Numbered from the stretch's first letter, positions 8,099 through 18,896 are shown. The stretch is 64,000 nucleotides of DNA from Rubrivivax sp. (GCA_030653385.1 JAURZM010000048.1:1-64000), one strand, 5' to 3'. The notes: generated by a model not told the origin, from the letters alone. Numbers and translations: made by a program.

Positions 8099-10513
8099 AT
8101 GACCTTGGACAATCCCACCCACCCCGCGCGCAGCGGCCATACGGGTCATCCACACGGGCCAACGGAAGGCCACCATGACCATCACGGCCAACACGAGGGC
8201 CCGGCGTCGGGGTCGGCCGATGAGGCGCTGAAAGACCCGGTCTGCGGCATGGCGGTCACGCGCGACTCCGCGCACCAGGCAGAGCATGCCGGCCGGCCGT
8301 ACTGGTTCTGCAGCGCCGGCTGCCGCACGAAGTTCCTTTCGCAGCCGCAGAAGTACCTGACGCCTGTTTCCGCCCCTGCAGAGCCGCCCCCCACCGCTGC
8401 GGATGGCACGGTCTACACCTGCCCGATGCACCCCGAGATCCGCCAGGACCACCCGGGCAATTGCCCCAAGTGCGGCATGAGCCTCGAGCCCGTGCTGCCC
8501 AGCCTGGACGACGAAGCCAACCCCGAACTGGTGGACTTCAGCCGCCGCTTCTGGTGGACCTTGCCGCTGACGGTGGTGGTGACGGTGCTGGCGATGTTCG
8601 GCCACCAGCTGGGCTGGATGGCGATGGACACGCAGAGCTGGCTGGAACTGGTGCTGTCGGTGCCCATCGTGCTGTGGGCCGGCTGGCCCTTATTCGTGCG
8701 CGGTGCGCAGTCCGTGGTGAATCGCAGCCCCAACATGTGGACGCTGATCAGCCTGGGCACCGGCTCGGCCTTCGTCTACAGCGTGGTGGCCACCGTCACG
8801 CCGCAGGTGTTCCCGGACTCGTTCATCTCGATGGGCCGTGTTGCCGTCTACTTCGAAGCGGCGGCAGTGATCATCTCGCTCACGCTGCTGGGCCAATTGC
8901 TGGAACTGAAGGCGCGCTCGCAGACCTCGGCGGCAATCAAGTCGCTGCTGGGCCTGGCGCCCAAGACCGCGCGACGCATCGCGGCGGACGGGTCGGAAGA
9001 GGACATCCCGCTGGCCAACGTGCACGTGGGCGACAAGCTGCGCGTGCGGCCCGGCGAGAAGGTGCCCGTCGACGGCGTGGTGGTCGAAGGCAGCAGCGCG
9101 CTCGACGAGTCGATGCTGACCGGCGAGCCCTTGCCCGTGACCAAGCGTGCGGGCGACAAGCTGATTGGCGCCACGCTCAACACCAGCGGCGCGCTGATCA
9201 TGAAGTCAGAGCATGTGGGCTCGGCCACCGTGCTGTCGCAGATCGTGCAGATGGTGGCCATGGCGCAGCGTTCGCGCGCGCCGATGCAGCGCATGGCCGA
9301 CGTGGTGGCCGGCTACTTTGTCTACGGCGTCGTGGCCGCGGCGCTGCTGACCTTCTTCGGTTGGGGCCTGTTCGGGCCCGAGCCGAGCTGGGTCTTCGGC
9401 CTGATCAACGCCGTGGCGGTATTGATCATTGCCTGTCCCTGTGCGCTGGGGCTGGCCACGCCGATGTCCATCATGGTCGCCACCGGCCGCGGCGCCACGC
9501 ATGGCGTGTTGTTCCGCGACGCGGCAGCCATCGAAAACTTGCGCAAGGTCGACACCCTCATCGTCGACAAGACCGGCACACTGACCGAAGGCCGGCCAAG
9601 TTTCGAGAAGGCCCTTGGCACGGGCGGATTCGACGCTGACGAGGTGTTGCGGCTGGCCGCCAGCCTCGACCAGGGCAGCGAACATCCGCTGGCCGCGGCC
9701 ATCGTGACGGCGGCGCGCGAGAAGAAACTTTTGCTCGACAAGCCCGAGCAGTTCGATTCCGCGTCCGGCATCGGCGTGCGCGGGACGGTTGCCGGCAAGG
9801 CACTGGCGCTGGGCAACACTGCGCTGATGGAGCAACTCGGCGTCGGCGTGGCAGCAATGGCCGCGCAAGCCGAAGCACTGCGCGCCGAGGGCGCCAGCGT
9901 GATGCACCTGGCCATCGACGGCGAACTCGCGGGCATCCTGGCGGTGTCCGACCCGGTGAAAGCCACCACGGCCGAAGCGCTGGCAACGCTGCGCAAGGCC
10001 GGCATACGCGTCGTGATGGCCACCGGCGACGGGCTGACCACGGCCCGTGCCGTCGGGCAGCGCCTGGGCATCGAAGAAGTGCATGGCGAGGTCAAGCCCG
10101 CCGACAAGCTCAAGCTGGTCGAGAAGCTGCAGTCCGAGGGCCGCGTCGTGGCCATGGCCGGCGACGGCATCAACGACGCGCCGGCGCTGGCGCGCGCCGA
10201 TGTTGGCATTGCCATGGGCACCGGCACCGACGTGGCGATGAACAGCGCGCAGCTCACGCTGGTCAAGGGTGACCTGCGCGGCATTGCCACGGCCACCGCG
10301 CTGTCGGTGGCCACCGTGGCCAACATGAAGCAGAACCTGGCCTTCGCCTTCGTCTACAACGCGCTGGGGATTCCGATCGCCGCCGGGCTGTTGTATCCGT
10401 TCACCGGCTGGCTGTTGTCGCCGATGATTGCGGCGCTGGCCATGAGCCTGAGCTCGGCGTCGGTGATCGGCAACGCCTTGCGCTTGCGCGGAGCAAGGAT
10501 CCCTGCTCCCTGA
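8099..10513 (+). CDS. copA: Copper/heavy-metal translocating P1B-type ATPase with YHS and HMBD domains
   Basis: An 804-residue pump (802 if TTG 8105 is used) exporting monovalent copper or silver to the periplasm. Order: a His-rich N-terminus (residues 10-35), a YHS domain (DPVCGMAV...[12 protein letters not shown], 46-85), a heavy-metal-binding domain ([22 protein letters not shown], about 106-128), then transmembrane helices with CPC near 445, DKTGT near 490, HPLA and [10 protein letters not shown] near 687. No GMxCxxC ferredoxin-like domain is present, as usual for YHS/HMBD-type enzymes. The AAGGAG sits directly against ATG 8099, so TTG 8105, six bases further, is a better-spaced start. 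Cu(I) versus Ag(I) is undecided. Confidence 0.9.
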   Translation: MTLDNPTHPARSGHTGHPHGPTEGHHDHHGQHEGPASGSADEALKDPVCGMAVTRDSAHQAEHAGRPYWFCSAGCRTKFLSQPQKYLTPVSAPAEPPPTAADGTVYTCPMHPEIRQDHPGNCPKCGMSLEPVLPSLDDEANPELVDFSRRFWWTLPLTVVVTVLAMFGHQLGWMAMDTQSWLELVLSVPIVLWAGWPLFVRGAQSVVNRSPNMWTLISLGTGSAFVYSVVATVTPQVFPDSFISMGRVAVYFEAAAVIISLTLLGQLLELKARSQTSAAIKSLLGLAPKTARRIAADGSEEDIPLANVHVGDKLRVRPGEKVPVDGVVVEGSSALDESMLTGEPLPVTKRAGDKLIGATLNTSGALIMKSEHVGSATVLSQIVQMVAMAQRSRAPMQRMADVVAGYFVYGVVAAALLTFFGWGLFGPEPSWVFGLINAVAVLIIACPCALGLATPMSIMVATGRGATHGVLFRDAAAIENLRKVDTLIVDKTGTLTEGRPSFEKALGTGGFDADEVLRLAASLDQGSEHPLAAAIVTAAREKKLLLDKPEQFDSASGIGVRGTVAGKALALGNTALMEQLGVGVAAMAAQAEALRAEGASVMHLAIDGELAGILAVSDPVKATTAEALATLRKAGIRVVMATGDGLTTARAVGQRLGIEEVHGEVKPADKLKLVEKLQSEGRVVAMAGDGINDAPALARADVGIAMGTGTDVAMNSAQLTLVKGDLRGIATATALSVATVANMKQNLAFAFVYNALGIPIAAGLLYPFTGWLLSPMIAALAMSLSSASVIGNALRLRGARIPAP

Positions 10514-10604
10514 TGGGTTGCGTCGGGTCGACACCAGCCCCACAAACAGGCCGCAAGCCCAGGGCGCCAGAAGGATGAAGCCGCTTCGCTAAACTCTGCT
10601 GCTC

Positions 10605-10958
10605 ATGCACCGCAAACTCGTCCTTGTCGCCATGCTGCTTGCCCTGTTCTGGCAATCCGTGGCGCTGGCACGCCCGGGATCGACGGTGAATGCGCTGGCC
10701 GACATGGCGCACGCCGCGCTGCACTGGCAGGAAGAGGGCCACCATCACCACGAGGATGGGTCCTATCACCTGGACGATTCGAACGAGTCCGTGCAGCACG
10801 TGCTGAGCGATCACCTGAGCGCCACGGTGGCGCTGCTCGCCACTGCCTCGCACGCACTGCCTTCCCTGGGGTCGGCCGCCCCCGGCGGCCTGCACCGCGC
10901 ACCCGTGCCTGACCCCGCCCTGGAAGGCCTGCTCAGGCCACCTCGTTTGCGCTCCTGA
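10605..10958 (+). CDS. Small secreted His-rich protein of the metal-efflux locus
   Basis: 117 residues with a signal peptide (cleavage after ALA, about residue 22) and a central metal-binding-like stretch EEGHHHHEDGSYHLDD. It resembles in size, position and composition the short periplasmic CzcI/CnrX-like proteins that precede CzcCBA-type operons, but I do not recognise a definite family. It lies 91 bp after copA and 138 bp before the TolC-type gene. A periplasmic metal buffer or sensor is a reasonable guess. Confidence 0.65.
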   Translation: MHRKLVLVAMLLALFWQSVALARPGSTVNALADMAHAALHWQEEGHHHHEDGSYHLDDSNESVQHVLSDHLSATVALLATASHALPSLGSAAPGGLHRAPVPDPALEGLLRPPRLRS

Positions 10959-11096
10959 CCCGCCTTCGTGGCGGGCGTCCACCCATGGGCGCCCGGCCTA
11001 CCGCCGCAATGGCAGCCAACGCAAGATCATGTCCGCCCATGGCGTGGTCTGACCGCACGTTGGGCCGGCCCCGGCTGCCGAATCGTCAGGATCATC

Positions 11097-12371
11097 GTGA
11101 AACCTCTCCCATGGCTGTCTGCCTGCGTAATCGCGGGCAGCCTGGCCGGGCCCGTCTGGGCCCAACCTGCACCACCTCCGCAGGGTCCACAGGCCGCCCT
11201 TGCTCCCAACGCCGGCCTGCCGGCCGGCAGCGTCACGCTTCGCGTTGCCCTGGACGCCGCCTGGCAACGGGCGGTCGCTTCGCGCGAGTCCGAGGGTCAG
11301 CGTCGGCGCGCGGATGCAGACCGTGCCGCGGCAGACAGCTTCTGGGCTGCACCGCCATCGCTTGAATTGAGCCACCGAAACGATCGGCTGCAAAGCAACG
11401 GCGGCAAGCGCGAAACCGAAGTCGGTGTGGCCGTTCCCCTGTGGCTGCCCGGTCAGAGAGCCGCTCGCGCGGGCACCGCGGACGCTGCGGTGGCGCAGGC
11501 TGTGGCCGCCGAGCGGGTGGCGCGCCTGCGTCTGGCCGATGAACTGCGCGAAGCAGCGTGGCAGCTTGCCGCGTTGCAGGCCGAGTCCGCACAGGCGGAT
11601 ACCCTCGCCCGATCGCTCAAGCAACTTGGCGGCGATGTCGAGCGCCGCGTGCTTGCCGGCGATCTGGCGCGAGCCGACGCCCTGGCCGCCCAGGCCGAGC
11701 AACTGGCGGCATCTGCGCTGCAGTCCGACGTGCGCCAACGGCTGCAAGCCGCACACGCTCGCTGGGCGCTGCTCACGGGCCTGACCGTGGTGCCCGATCT
11801 GAGCGCAGGGTGGGTCACCAACGGGGTCCCTGCCACGGCAACGGTCCACCCGGCACTGCAACTCGCCAGCCAGTCCACGGAGCTGGCGCGCAAACGCGTG
11901 GAGCTGATGCGCCATTCGCGCCGCGACGCACCCGAGTTGACCGTGGGCGTGCGGCAGGATGTCCCGGGCCGCGCCGAGGCCTCCCAAGGCAGCTTCAATG
12001 TCGGCCTGCGCCTGCCCTTCGGCACCGACGACCGCAACCGGCCGCTGGAAGCCGCCGCACTTGCCGAGCTGGATGTGGCCGAAACCCACGAGCAACGACT
12101 GCGTGAGCGCCTTGACAGCGACATTGCTGCCGCACGCAACGCGCAGCGGGCTGCCGAGGCACAACTCGAAGCCGAGACCGCCCGCGCAAACCTGCTGCGC
12201 GAACGCGCAGCCCTGATCGAAAAGTCCTTCCGCGCCGGCGAGACGCCGCTGCCCGACCAGTTGCGCGCGCTCGCCGCCGCCGCGCAGGCCGACAGCGTCG
12301 TCGCCCGCCAGACCGTCGCGCTGGGCCTCGCCCGCGCCCGCCTCCAACAAGCACTCGGACTCTTCCCATGA
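11097..12371 (+). CDS. Outer-membrane channel of a heavy-metal efflux system (TolC family, CzcC-like)
   Basis: The 424-residue product has a signal peptide ending AGPVWAQP and two long helical repeats typical of outer-membrane efflux proteins, including FWAAPPSLELSHRND and VGLRLPFGTDDRNRPLEAA. It should form the trimeric outer-membrane duct of the RND pump encoded downstream. The ORF track starts at 10968, giving a non-signal leader; GTG 11097 places the signal peptide at the N-terminus and is preferred. Its stop overlaps the next start by 4 nt. It is first of four translationally linked efflux genes. Confidence 0.83.
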   Translation: MKPLPWLSACVIAGSLAGPVWAQPAPPPQGPQAALAPNAGLPAGSVTLRVALDAAWQRAVASRESEGQRRRADADRAAADSFWAAPPSLELSHRNDRLQSNGGKRETEVGVAVPLWLPGQRAARAGTADAAVAQAVAAERVARLRLADELREAAWQLAALQAESAQADTLARSLKQLGGDVERRVLAGDLARADALAAQAEQLAASALQSDVRQRLQAAHARWALLTGLTVVPDLSAGWVTNGVPATATVHPALQLASQSTELARKRVELMRHSRRDAPELTVGVRQDVPGRAEASQGSFNVGLRLPFGTDDRNRPLEAAALAELDVAETHEQRLRERLDSDIAAARNAQRAAEAQLEAETARANLLRERAALIEKSFRAGETPLPDQLRALAAAAQADSVVARQTVALGLARARLQQALGLFP

Positions 12372-13027
12372 ACATCCACTTCCCCCCTGCTGCCCGGCCT
12401 TCGCTGCGGGCCTTGGCGCTGACTGCACTTGTCGTTTGCGCCCACACCCCCGCGATGGCGGCTCCAGGCGCCCATGGCCCCAATGGCGAGCACCTGGACG
12501 CGCCCACCACGATGCGTGCCGCATCGGCCCTGCCGCGGGTCGAAACCGAGTCGGAAGCCTTCGAGCTGGTCGCCGAACTGCGCGCCAGCGAGCTGACCAT
12601 CGTGGTCGACCGCTACGAGACCAACGAACCCGTGCTCGGCGCCAAGCTCGAGGTCGAGAGCGGCTCGCTCAAGGCCGTCGCGGCCTTCCGCGCCGAGCAG
12701 GGCGACTATGTGGTCACCGATGCTGCGATGCTGAAGGCACTGGCCGCGCCGGGTGAGCACGGCCTCGTCTTCACCCTGGTCGCCGGCCAGGACAGCGACC
12801 TGCTCGACGGCACGCTGGTCAACGCGTCGGGCCGCACGGGCGCCGCAGCGTCGAAGGACGACCACGGTCACGCCCACGACACCGACGACCACGGCCATGG
12901 GCACGACCACGAACTGGAGCGCGCAGCCTGGATCGGAGCCGGCGTCGCGGCCCTGGGCCTGATCGGCGGCATCGCCTGGTGGCGCCAGCGCCGCCGCGTC
13001 GCAAGCCAGCCGCAGGGAGGTCTGTGA
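12368..13027 (+). CDS. Periplasmic His-rich accessory protein of the metal RND operon
   Basis: 219 residues: signal peptide (about 1-31, cleaved near AMA|AP), then GAHGPNGEHLDAP, a soluble middle domain (55-155), a His/Asp stretch (DDHGHAHDTDDHGHGHDH, about 162-180) and a C-terminal transmembrane helix followed by basic residues (WWRQRRR). The opening motif is repeated almost exactly in the next gene product, so both share an N-terminal element. It overlaps genes on both sides, hence an integral part of the pump operon. The middle domain resembles the extra N-terminal domain carried by some CzcB-type adaptors; here it is a separate polypeptide. Role likely metal capture and delivery. Confidence 0.7.
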   Translation: MNIHFPPAARPSLRALALTALVVCAHTPAMAAPGAHGPNGEHLDAPTTMRAASALPRVETESEAFELVAELRASELTIVVDRYETNEPVLGAKLEVESGSLKAVAAFRAEQGDYVVTDAAMLKALAAPGEHGLVFTLVAGQDSDLLDGTLVNASGRTGAAASKDDHGHAHDTDDHGHGHDHELERAAWIGAGVAALGLIGGIAWWRQRRRVASQPQGGL

Positions 13028-14187
13028 TGACGCCGCGTCAACCGACGGGACCCCGCCTGCGCGCCGTGGCGGCAACCACCCTGCTCGCCGCCAGCCTGCT
13101 GTGGGCGTCGCAGGCACTTGCCGCCCCCGGCGCGCACGGCCCCGACGGCGAACACCTCGACGCGCCCGGCGCGGCCGTCAACGCCTCTGGCCTGGCCCGC
13201 CTGCCCGATGGCAGCGTCAACGTGCCCAAGCCCGCTCAGCGTCGCATGGCCATCCGCACCGTGCTGGCCCCTGAGACGGAGGCTGCAGCCACCGTCGAGA
13301 TGCCGGGCCGCGTGGTCATGGACCCGAACGCCAGCGGTCGTGTGCAGGCCGTGCACGGCGGCCGCATCGAGCCCGGACCCAAGGGCCTGCCGGTCGCGGG
13401 CCAGGCCGTGAAGCGCGGCGATGTGCTGGCCCACGTGCGCCACCACGCCGAGCCCTACGCCCTGGGCGCGCAGCAGGCCCAGCTGTCCGAACTGCGCGCG
13501 CAGCGACAACTGGCCGAGCAGCGTGTGCAGCGCCTGGAAAGCCTGGAGGGCACGGTGCCGCGCAAGGAGATCGAAGCGGCGCGCTCCGAGGCGACCAGCC
13601 TGGCCGAGCGCGAGCGCAGCATCGGCGGCAGCCTGGTGGCCCGTGAAACCTTGACCGCACCGATCAGCGGCGTGATTGCACGGACCGACTTGCTCGTCGG
13701 CCAGGTCGTCGAGCCGCGTGACGTGCTGTTCGAGGTGGTGGACCCGGCGCGCATGCTGGTAGAGGCCACCACCGCCGACGCCGGGCTGGCCACCCGTGTG
13801 GCTGGTGCGTCGCTGCAGGGCCTGCCTGGGGTGGTGCTGCGTTTGCTGGGCGCTTCGCGCTCGCTGCGCGACGGGGTGCTGCCGATCACCTTCGCCGTGC
13901 ATGCATCCAAGCCAGGAGAAGCCTTGCCACTGGCCATTGGCCAACCGGTCACCGTGGTGGCGCAATCGAAGGAACGCATCAAGGGTGTCGTGCTGCCCGC
14001 GCAGGCCGTGGTGCGCAACCCGTCCAACGAGCCCATCGTCTGGATCAAGTCCGGTGCCGAGCGTTTCATTCCGCAGCCGGTGCAGTTCCGGCCGCTGGAT
14101 GCAAGCACGGTGGTGGTGACACAGGGCTTGAGCGCGGACAACCGCGTCGTGGTCCAGGGTGCGCCGCTGATCGCCCAGATCCGCTGA
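13027..14187 (+). CDS. RND periplasmic adaptor, heavy-metal type (CzcB/CusB-like)
   Basis: A 386-residue adaptor joining the RND pump to the outer-membrane channel. Signal peptide ends SQALA; the mature start is [15 protein letters not shown], matching the upstream protein. Then lipoyl halves ([13 protein letters not shown]..., [23 protein letters not shown]), a short coiled coil (about 155-205) and beta-barrel domains. ATG 13027 overlaps the previous stop by one base (TGATG) and is chosen over the track start at 12979. HH residues near the first lipoyl half (HVRHHAEPY) might bind metal. Assigned to HME-type pumps by the neighbours. Confidence 0.85.
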   Translation: MTPRQPTGPRLRAVAATTLLAASLLWASQALAAPGAHGPDGEHLDAPGAAVNASGLARLPDGSVNVPKPAQRRMAIRTVLAPETEAAATVEMPGRVVMDPNASGRVQAVHGGRIEPGPKGLPVAGQAVKRGDVLAHVRHHAEPYALGAQQAQLSELRAQRQLAEQRVQRLESLEGTVPRKEIEAARSEATSLAERERSIGGSLVARETLTAPISGVIARTDLLVGQVVEPRDVLFEVVDPARMLVEATTADAGLATRVAGASLQGLPGVVLRLLGASRSLRDGVLPITFAVHASKPGEALPLAIGQPVTVVAQSKERIKGVVLPAQAVVRNPSNEPIVWIKSGAERFIPQPVQFRPLDASTVVVTQGLSADNRVVVQGAPLIAQIR

Positions 14188-14200
14188 ACGAGGCCACCCT

Positions 14201-17200
14201 ATGTTCAACTGGATCGTTCGCACCAGCCTGCACAACCGACTGTTCGTGCTGGCCGTCGCGGCGCTGTTGATGGTCTACGGTGCGATGACCGCCTGGCGCA
14301 CGCCGGTCGATGTCTTCCCCGACCTCAACAAGCCGCTGATCACCGTGCTCACCGAAGCCGGCGGCATGGCCCCGGAGGAGGTCGAGCAGCTCGTCACCTT
14401 CCCGCTGGAAACCGCGCTCAACGGCATGCCGGGCGTCACGCGCGTGCGCAGCACCTCGGGTGTGGGCTTGTCGCTGGTCTACGCCGAGTTCGACTGGGGC
14501 ACCGACATCTACCGCAACCGCCAGCTGGTGGCCGAGCGGCTGGCCATCGTGCGCACGCAAATGCCGGGCGACATCACGCCGGTGATGGGGCCGGTGTCGT
14601 CGATCATGGGCGAGGTGATGCTGGTGGCCTTGCCCTTGGTTTCGGCTGAGGTGCCGGGCGACGGCAAGTCAGCCGTCGCCACGCCGATGCAGGCACGCGA
14701 GTACGCCGACTTCGTGCTGCGCCCGCGGCTGCTGTCGATTCCTGGCGTGTCGCAGGTCATCCCCATCGGCGGCGAGGTGCGCACGCTGCGTGTGGCGCCC
14801 GACACCGCGCGGCTGGCGCAGTTCGGCGTCTCGCTGACCCAGGTCGAGCAGGCGCTGAAGGGCTACGCCGGCAACGCCGGTGGTGGTTTCATCGACCTGA
14901 ACAGCCGCGAGTACCTGATCCGCCACCTGGGCCGCACCAACCGCGCCGAGGACCTGGGCGGCATCGCCGTGGCCTGGAAGGACGGCCGCGCGATCCTGCT
15001 CGAACAGGTGGCCACGGTGTCCTTTGCGGCGGGCCTGAAGCGCGGCGACGCCGGCTACAACGGCCTGCCGGCCGTCGTCATCAGCGTGCAGAAGCAGCCC
15101 GATGCCGACACCGTCAAGCTCACTGCGCAGATCGAGGCGGCGCTCGGCGAGCTCAAGCAGGGCCTGCCCGCAGGGCTGGCCGAGCCCCGCGTGCTGTTCC
15201 GCCAGGCCGACTTCATCAAGGCCTCCATCGGCAACGTGGCCGAGGCGCTGCGCGACGGCGCCATCATGGTCGCCATCGTGCTGTTCGCCTTCCTGCTGTC
15301 GGTGCGCACGACGGTGATCTCGCTGGTGGCCATCCCGCTGTCTCTCGCAGTCACGGCGCTGGTGTTCCAGTGGCTGGGGCAGTCGATCAACGTGATGACG
15401 CTGGGCGGCCTGGCCATTGCCATCGGCGAACTCGTCGACGACGCGGTGGTGGATTTGGAGAACATCCTGCGGCGGCTGAAGCAGAACCGCGCCGCCGGCA
15501 ACCCGGTGCCGCTGCTCGAGGTGGTGCGGCGTGCCAGTGTCGAGGTGCGCTCGGGCATCGTCTATGCCACCGTCATCGTGGTGCTGGTCTTCGTGCCGCT
15601 GTTCGCGCTGCCGGGCATCGAGGGGCGGCTGTTCACGCCGCTGGGCATCGCCTACATCGTGTCCATCCTGGCGTCGATGCTGGTCTCGATGACGGTCACG
15701 CCGGTCATGTGCTACTACCTGCTGCCGACGATGAAGCGCATGGACCATGGCGACAGCCCCTTGGTCGGATGGCTGAAGCGGCAGGACACGAAGCTGCTGA
15801 GCTGGTCCTTCGGCCGCGCCAAGCTGCTCATCGGGCTGGCCGTGCTGGCGGTGGTCGGGGCGGCGGCCACGGTGCCGCTGTTCCCGCGCGCCTTTCTGCC
15901 GGCCTTCAACGAAGGCTCGCTGGTGCTGGGGCTGGTGATGCAGCCGGGCACCGCGCTGGCCGAATCCAACCGCATCGGTGCCGTCGCCGAAACGCTGATC
16001 CGCCAGGTGCCCGAGGTCACGCAGGTGGGCCGCCGCACGGGCCGCGCCGAGCTCGACGAACACGCCGAGGGCGTGCACTCGGCCGAGATCGATGTCGACC
16101 TGAAGCGCAGCGAGCGCGACCGCGAGACCATCATGGCCGACATCCGCGAGCGCCTGTCGACGCTGCCGGCGCAGACCACCATCGGCCAGCCCATCAGCCA
16201 CCGGCTCGACCACCTGCTGTCGGGCGTGCGAGCGCAGATCGCGGTGAAGATCTTCGGCGACGACACCGACACGCTGCGCGGCCTGGCCGAGCAGATGCGC
16301 GGGCAGCTCGAGGGCGTGCCCGGGCTGGTCGACCTGACGGTCGAAAAGCAGGTGCTGATCCCGCAGATCACCGTGCGCCTGGACCACCGCAAGGCGGCGC
16401 AGATGGGCCTCGCGCCAGGCGAAGCCATCCGCGTGCTGCAGGCACTGACCGATGGTGCCCACGGCGCTGACATCGTCGACGGCCCGCGCCGCTACGAGCT
16501 GGTGCTGCGCCTGCCCGACCACCAGCGCAGCCCGCAGGACCTGGCGCGCACGCTGATCGACACGCCCGCCGGGCGCGTGCCGGTGTCGAGCATCGCCACG
16601 GTGGAAGAAACCGACGGGCCGAACCAGATCGGCCGCGAAAACGGGCGCCGCCGCATCATCGTCTACGCCAACACCGACGGCGGCGACATGGGGCGGGTCA
16701 TCAAGGACATCCGCAGCATCATCGACAAGACAGCCCTGCCCACCGGCAACTTCATCAGCCTGGAAGGCCAGTTCCAGGCCCAGGAGGCTGCCACGCGCCT
16801 GATCGCGGGTCTCTCGGTGGTGTCGCTGGCGATGATGTTCCTGGTGCTCTATTCGCGTTACCAATCTGTCGTGCTGGCCGGCATCATCATGGCCAACATC
16901 CCGCTGGCGCTGATCGGTTCGGTGATCGCGATGTGGATCGCGGGGGTGAGCCTGTCGGTGGCGTCGATGGTGGGCTTCATCACGCTGGCGGGCATCGCCA
17001 CGCGAAACGGCATCCTGAAGATCAGCCACTACATCAACCTGTGCAAGTTCGAGGGCGAGACCTTCACGCAATCGATGATCGTGCGTGGCTCGCTGGAGCG
17101 GCTGACGCCCGTGCTGATGACCGCGCTGGTGGCGGCCTTCGCGCTGACGCCGCTGCTGCTGGCGGCCGACGCCCCGGGCAAGGAGATCCTGCACCCGGTG

Positions 17201-17359
17201 GCGGTGGTCATCTTCGGCGGCCTGGTGAGTTCGACGCTGCTGGACACGCTGTTGACGCCGGTGCTGTTCTGGTTGTTCGGCGAAAAGGCCACCAATCGGC
17301 TGACACAGCCCGAGCCCGATGCAGCGCCAGGTGCTGCGGGAGCGCAGGAAGCCTATTGA
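14201..17359 (+). CDS. Heavy-metal efflux RND pump (CzcA/CusA family)
   Basis: The 1052-residue inner-membrane trimeric proton/metal antiporter exports metal ions from periplasm or cytosol through the adaptor and channel encoded just upstream. Twelve helices with two large periplasmic loops are evident; length is normal. N-terminus [20 protein letters not shown] and [15 protein letters not shown] fit the HME family. The TM4 segment [18 protein letters not shown] carries the proton-relay acidic pair, differing from the classic CzcA (DGAVV) and CusA (DAAIV) forms, so the substrate cannot be read off. GAGG ribosome site at 14189. Copper/silver is favoured by the neighbouring CopA. Confidence 0.9.
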   Translation: MFNWIVRTSLHNRLFVLAVAALLMVYGAMTAWRTPVDVFPDLNKPLITVLTEAGGMAPEEVEQLVTFPLETALNGMPGVTRVRSTSGVGLSLVYAEFDWGTDIYRNRQLVAERLAIVRTQMPGDITPVMGPVSSIMGEVMLVALPLVSAEVPGDGKSAVATPMQAREYADFVLRPRLLSIPGVSQVIPIGGEVRTLRVAPDTARLAQFGVSLTQVEQALKGYAGNAGGGFIDLNSREYLIRHLGRTNRAEDLGGIAVAWKDGRAILLEQVATVSFAAGLKRGDAGYNGLPAVVISVQKQPDADTVKLTAQIEAALGELKQGLPAGLAEPRVLFRQADFIKASIGNVAEALRDGAIMVAIVLFAFLLSVRTTVISLVAIPLSLAVTALVFQWLGQSINVMTLGGLAIAIGELVDDAVVDLENILRRLKQNRAAGNPVPLLEVVRRASVEVRSGIVYATVIVVLVFVPLFALPGIEGRLFTPLGIAYIVSILASMLVSMTVTPVMCYYLLPTMKRMDHGDSPLVGWLKRQDTKLLSWSFGRAKLLIGLAVLAVVGAAATVPLFPRAFLPAFNEGSLVLGLVMQPGTALAESNRIGAVAETLIRQVPEVTQVGRRTGRAELDEHAEGVHSAEIDVDLKRSERDRETIMADIRERLSTLPAQTTIGQPISHRLDHLLSGVRAQIAVKIFGDDTDTLRGLAEQMRGQLEGVPGLVDLTVEKQVLIPQITVRLDHRKAAQMGLAPGEAIRVLQALTDGAHGADIVDGPRRYELVLRLPDHQRSPQDLARTLIDTPAGRVPVSSIATVEETDGPNQIGRENGRRRIIVYANTDGGDMGRVIKDIRSIIDKTALPTGNFISLEGQFQAQEAATRLIAGLSVVSLAMMFLVLYSRYQSVVLAGIIMANIPLALIGSVIAMWIAGVSLSVASMVGFITLAGIATRNGILKISHYINLCKFEGETFTQSMIVRGSLERLTPVLMTALVAAFALTPLLLAADAPGKEILHPVAVVIFGGLVSSTLLDTLLTPVLFWLFGEKATNRLTQPEPDAAPGAAGAQEAY

Positions 17360-17424
17360 GTTCCAATCAGGCTTGGCGGCGCCGCCTGCTCCAGTGCGCT
17401 GCACCCTTGAAGGAGATTGAAGTG

Positions 17425-17799
17425 ATGTTGAAGAAACTGTTGACTGTGGTGGTGCTCGGCTTGTCGGCGATGTCGTTCAACGTGGCGATGGCCCATGGCG
17501 GCGCCGCTGCCAAGCATGGCGGCGTCGTCGCGACCGCCAGCGACCTGGGATTCGAACTGGTCAGCACGCCCGAGGGCGTGGCGATCTACGTCGAAGACCA
17601 TGGCAAGCCGATGGCACCCACCGGTCTGAAGGGCAAGCTCACTGTCCTGAACGGCGCCCAGAAGTCGGAAGCCGAACTGGTGGTCGTGGGCGACAAGCTC
17701 GAAGCCAAGGGCCTGAAGCTGGCCAAGGGTTCCAAGGTCGTCGCCGCGCTGGTGACACCGGCCGCCAAGGCCATCACGGTGCGCTTCACGGTCAAGTAG
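17425..17799 (+). CDS. Small periplasmic protein of the metal-efflux operon
   Basis: 124 residues with a strong ribosome site (AAGGAG 9 bp before ATG 17425) and a signal peptide ending NVAMA. The mature N-terminus HGGAAAKHGGVV offers histidines for metal; the rest is a compact beta-rich domain without cysteines. The track ORF starts inside czcA and is too long. It lies 65 bp after the RND pump and abuts the next gene with no gap. Probably a periplasmic metal chaperone comparable in place to CusF, but without the CusF Met/Trp motif. Family not recognised. Confidence 0.75.
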   Translation: MLKKLLTVVVLGLSAMSFNVAMAHGGAAAKHGGVVATASDLGFELVSTPEGVAIYVEDHGKPMAPTGLKGKLTVLNGAQKSEAELVVVGDKLEAKGLKLAKGSKVVAALVTPAAKAITVRFTVK

Positions 17800-18855
17800 A
17801 TGCCGCGGTCTGCCCCGTCCCTGCCCGCCTTGCGCGGCGGCATGTTCGCTTTGCTGGCCGCGGCGCTGTTCGGCGTCAGCACCCCGCTGGTGCAGCAGTT
17901 CGGCGTGGGACTCGGTGCCTTCAGCACGGCAGCCTTGCTCTATGCCGGGGCTGCCGCCGTCGGCTTGTTGTCGCGCCAGCGCATCCACCGCGAGGCCCGG
18001 CTGCAACGCGCCGACATGCCACGGCTGCTGGCAATGGCCGGCTTTGGCGCGGTGATCGGCCCGGTCGCCTTGGCCTGGGGGCTGCAGAACACCAGCGGCA
18101 CCAGTGCCTCGCTGATGCTGACGCTGGAAGCCTTGTTCACAGCCGTGCTGGCCTGGCGCCTGTACCGGGAAACCATGGACGGCCGGGTGTGGGCTGCGAT
18201 GGCCCTGCTGCTGGCCGGCGGCATGGTGCTGGTGCTCGACCAGGGCCGCGCAGGCGGCGCGCAACTCATGGGCCTGCTGGCCGTGCTGTTGGCCACCGCC
18301 GCCTGGGGTGTGGACAACACCTTGTCGCGCGCGCTGGCCGAGCGCGACCCCGGCCAGGTGGTGATGGCCAAGGCCCTGCTGGGTGCCACGGCCACCTCGC
18401 TGTTGTCCGTCCTCTTCGGCGAGCCACTGCCTTCCGCCGGCGCCGCACTGGCCCTGCTGGCTATCGGCGCCACAGGCTACGGGCTGAGCCTGCGCTTCTA
18501 TCTGCTGGCGCAGCGTGCGTTCGGTGCCGCGCGCACGGGTTCGGTGTTTGCCTTTGCGCCCTTCATCGGCGCTGCATTGGCGGTGGCTCTCGGCGACCGC
18601 TCGGCCAGCGGCTTGATGGTGCTGGGAAGCGGCCTGATGCTGGCCGGCGTGGTGCTGCACCTCGCGGAGTCACATGGCCACGAGCACGAACACGAAGCCC
18701 TGGCGCATGAACACGCCCATCGCCATGACGACGGGCATCACAACCACGTGCACGACCCCATGCCGGCGGGTGGCCACAGCCACCCGCACTGGCACGAACC
18801 GCTGCGGCATGGGCATGCGCACGTGCCTGACGCGCACCACGCCCACCGACACTAG
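17800..18855 (+). CDS. EamA/DMT-family transporter with a long His-rich tail
   Basis: 351 residues. Ten hydrophobic segments form the two EamA repeats (about 12-145 and 150-285), for example GVSTPLVQQF and WGVDNTLSRALAE. The last 65 residues are a very His-rich cytoplasmic tail (HGHEHEHEALAHEHAHRHDD... HAHVPDAHHAHRH). ATG follows the preceding stop immediately, so the gene belongs to the metal operon. DMT proteins move small metabolites; the tail suggests metal export or metal-controlled gating. Similar tails are known in ZIP and CDF transporters, but I know of no defined EamA metal exporter with one. Confidence 0.8.
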   Translation: MPRSAPSLPALRGGMFALLAAALFGVSTPLVQQFGVGLGAFSTAALLYAGAAAVGLLSRQRIHREARLQRADMPRLLAMAGFGAVIGPVALAWGLQNTSGTSASLMLTLEALFTAVLAWRLYRETMDGRVWAAMALLLAGGMVLVLDQGRAGGAQLMGLLAVLLATAAWGVDNTLSRALAERDPGQVVMAKALLGATATSLLSVLFGEPLPSAGAALALLAIGATGYGLSLRFYLLAQRAFGAARTGSVFAFAPFIGAALAVALGDRSASGLMVLGSGLMLAGVVLHLAESHGHEHEHEALAHEHAHRHDDGHHNHVHDPMPAGGHSHPHWHEPLRHGHAHVPDAHHAHRH

Positions 18856-18896
18856 GGTGGTGCGCTCGAAGCCTTTGAACCGATCGGCGCAGGGCA

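Noticed and set aside
14669-17404. Minus-strand 911-residue ORF
   Set aside because: Antisense shadow of the RND pump gene; His/Gln/Arg-rich without structure.
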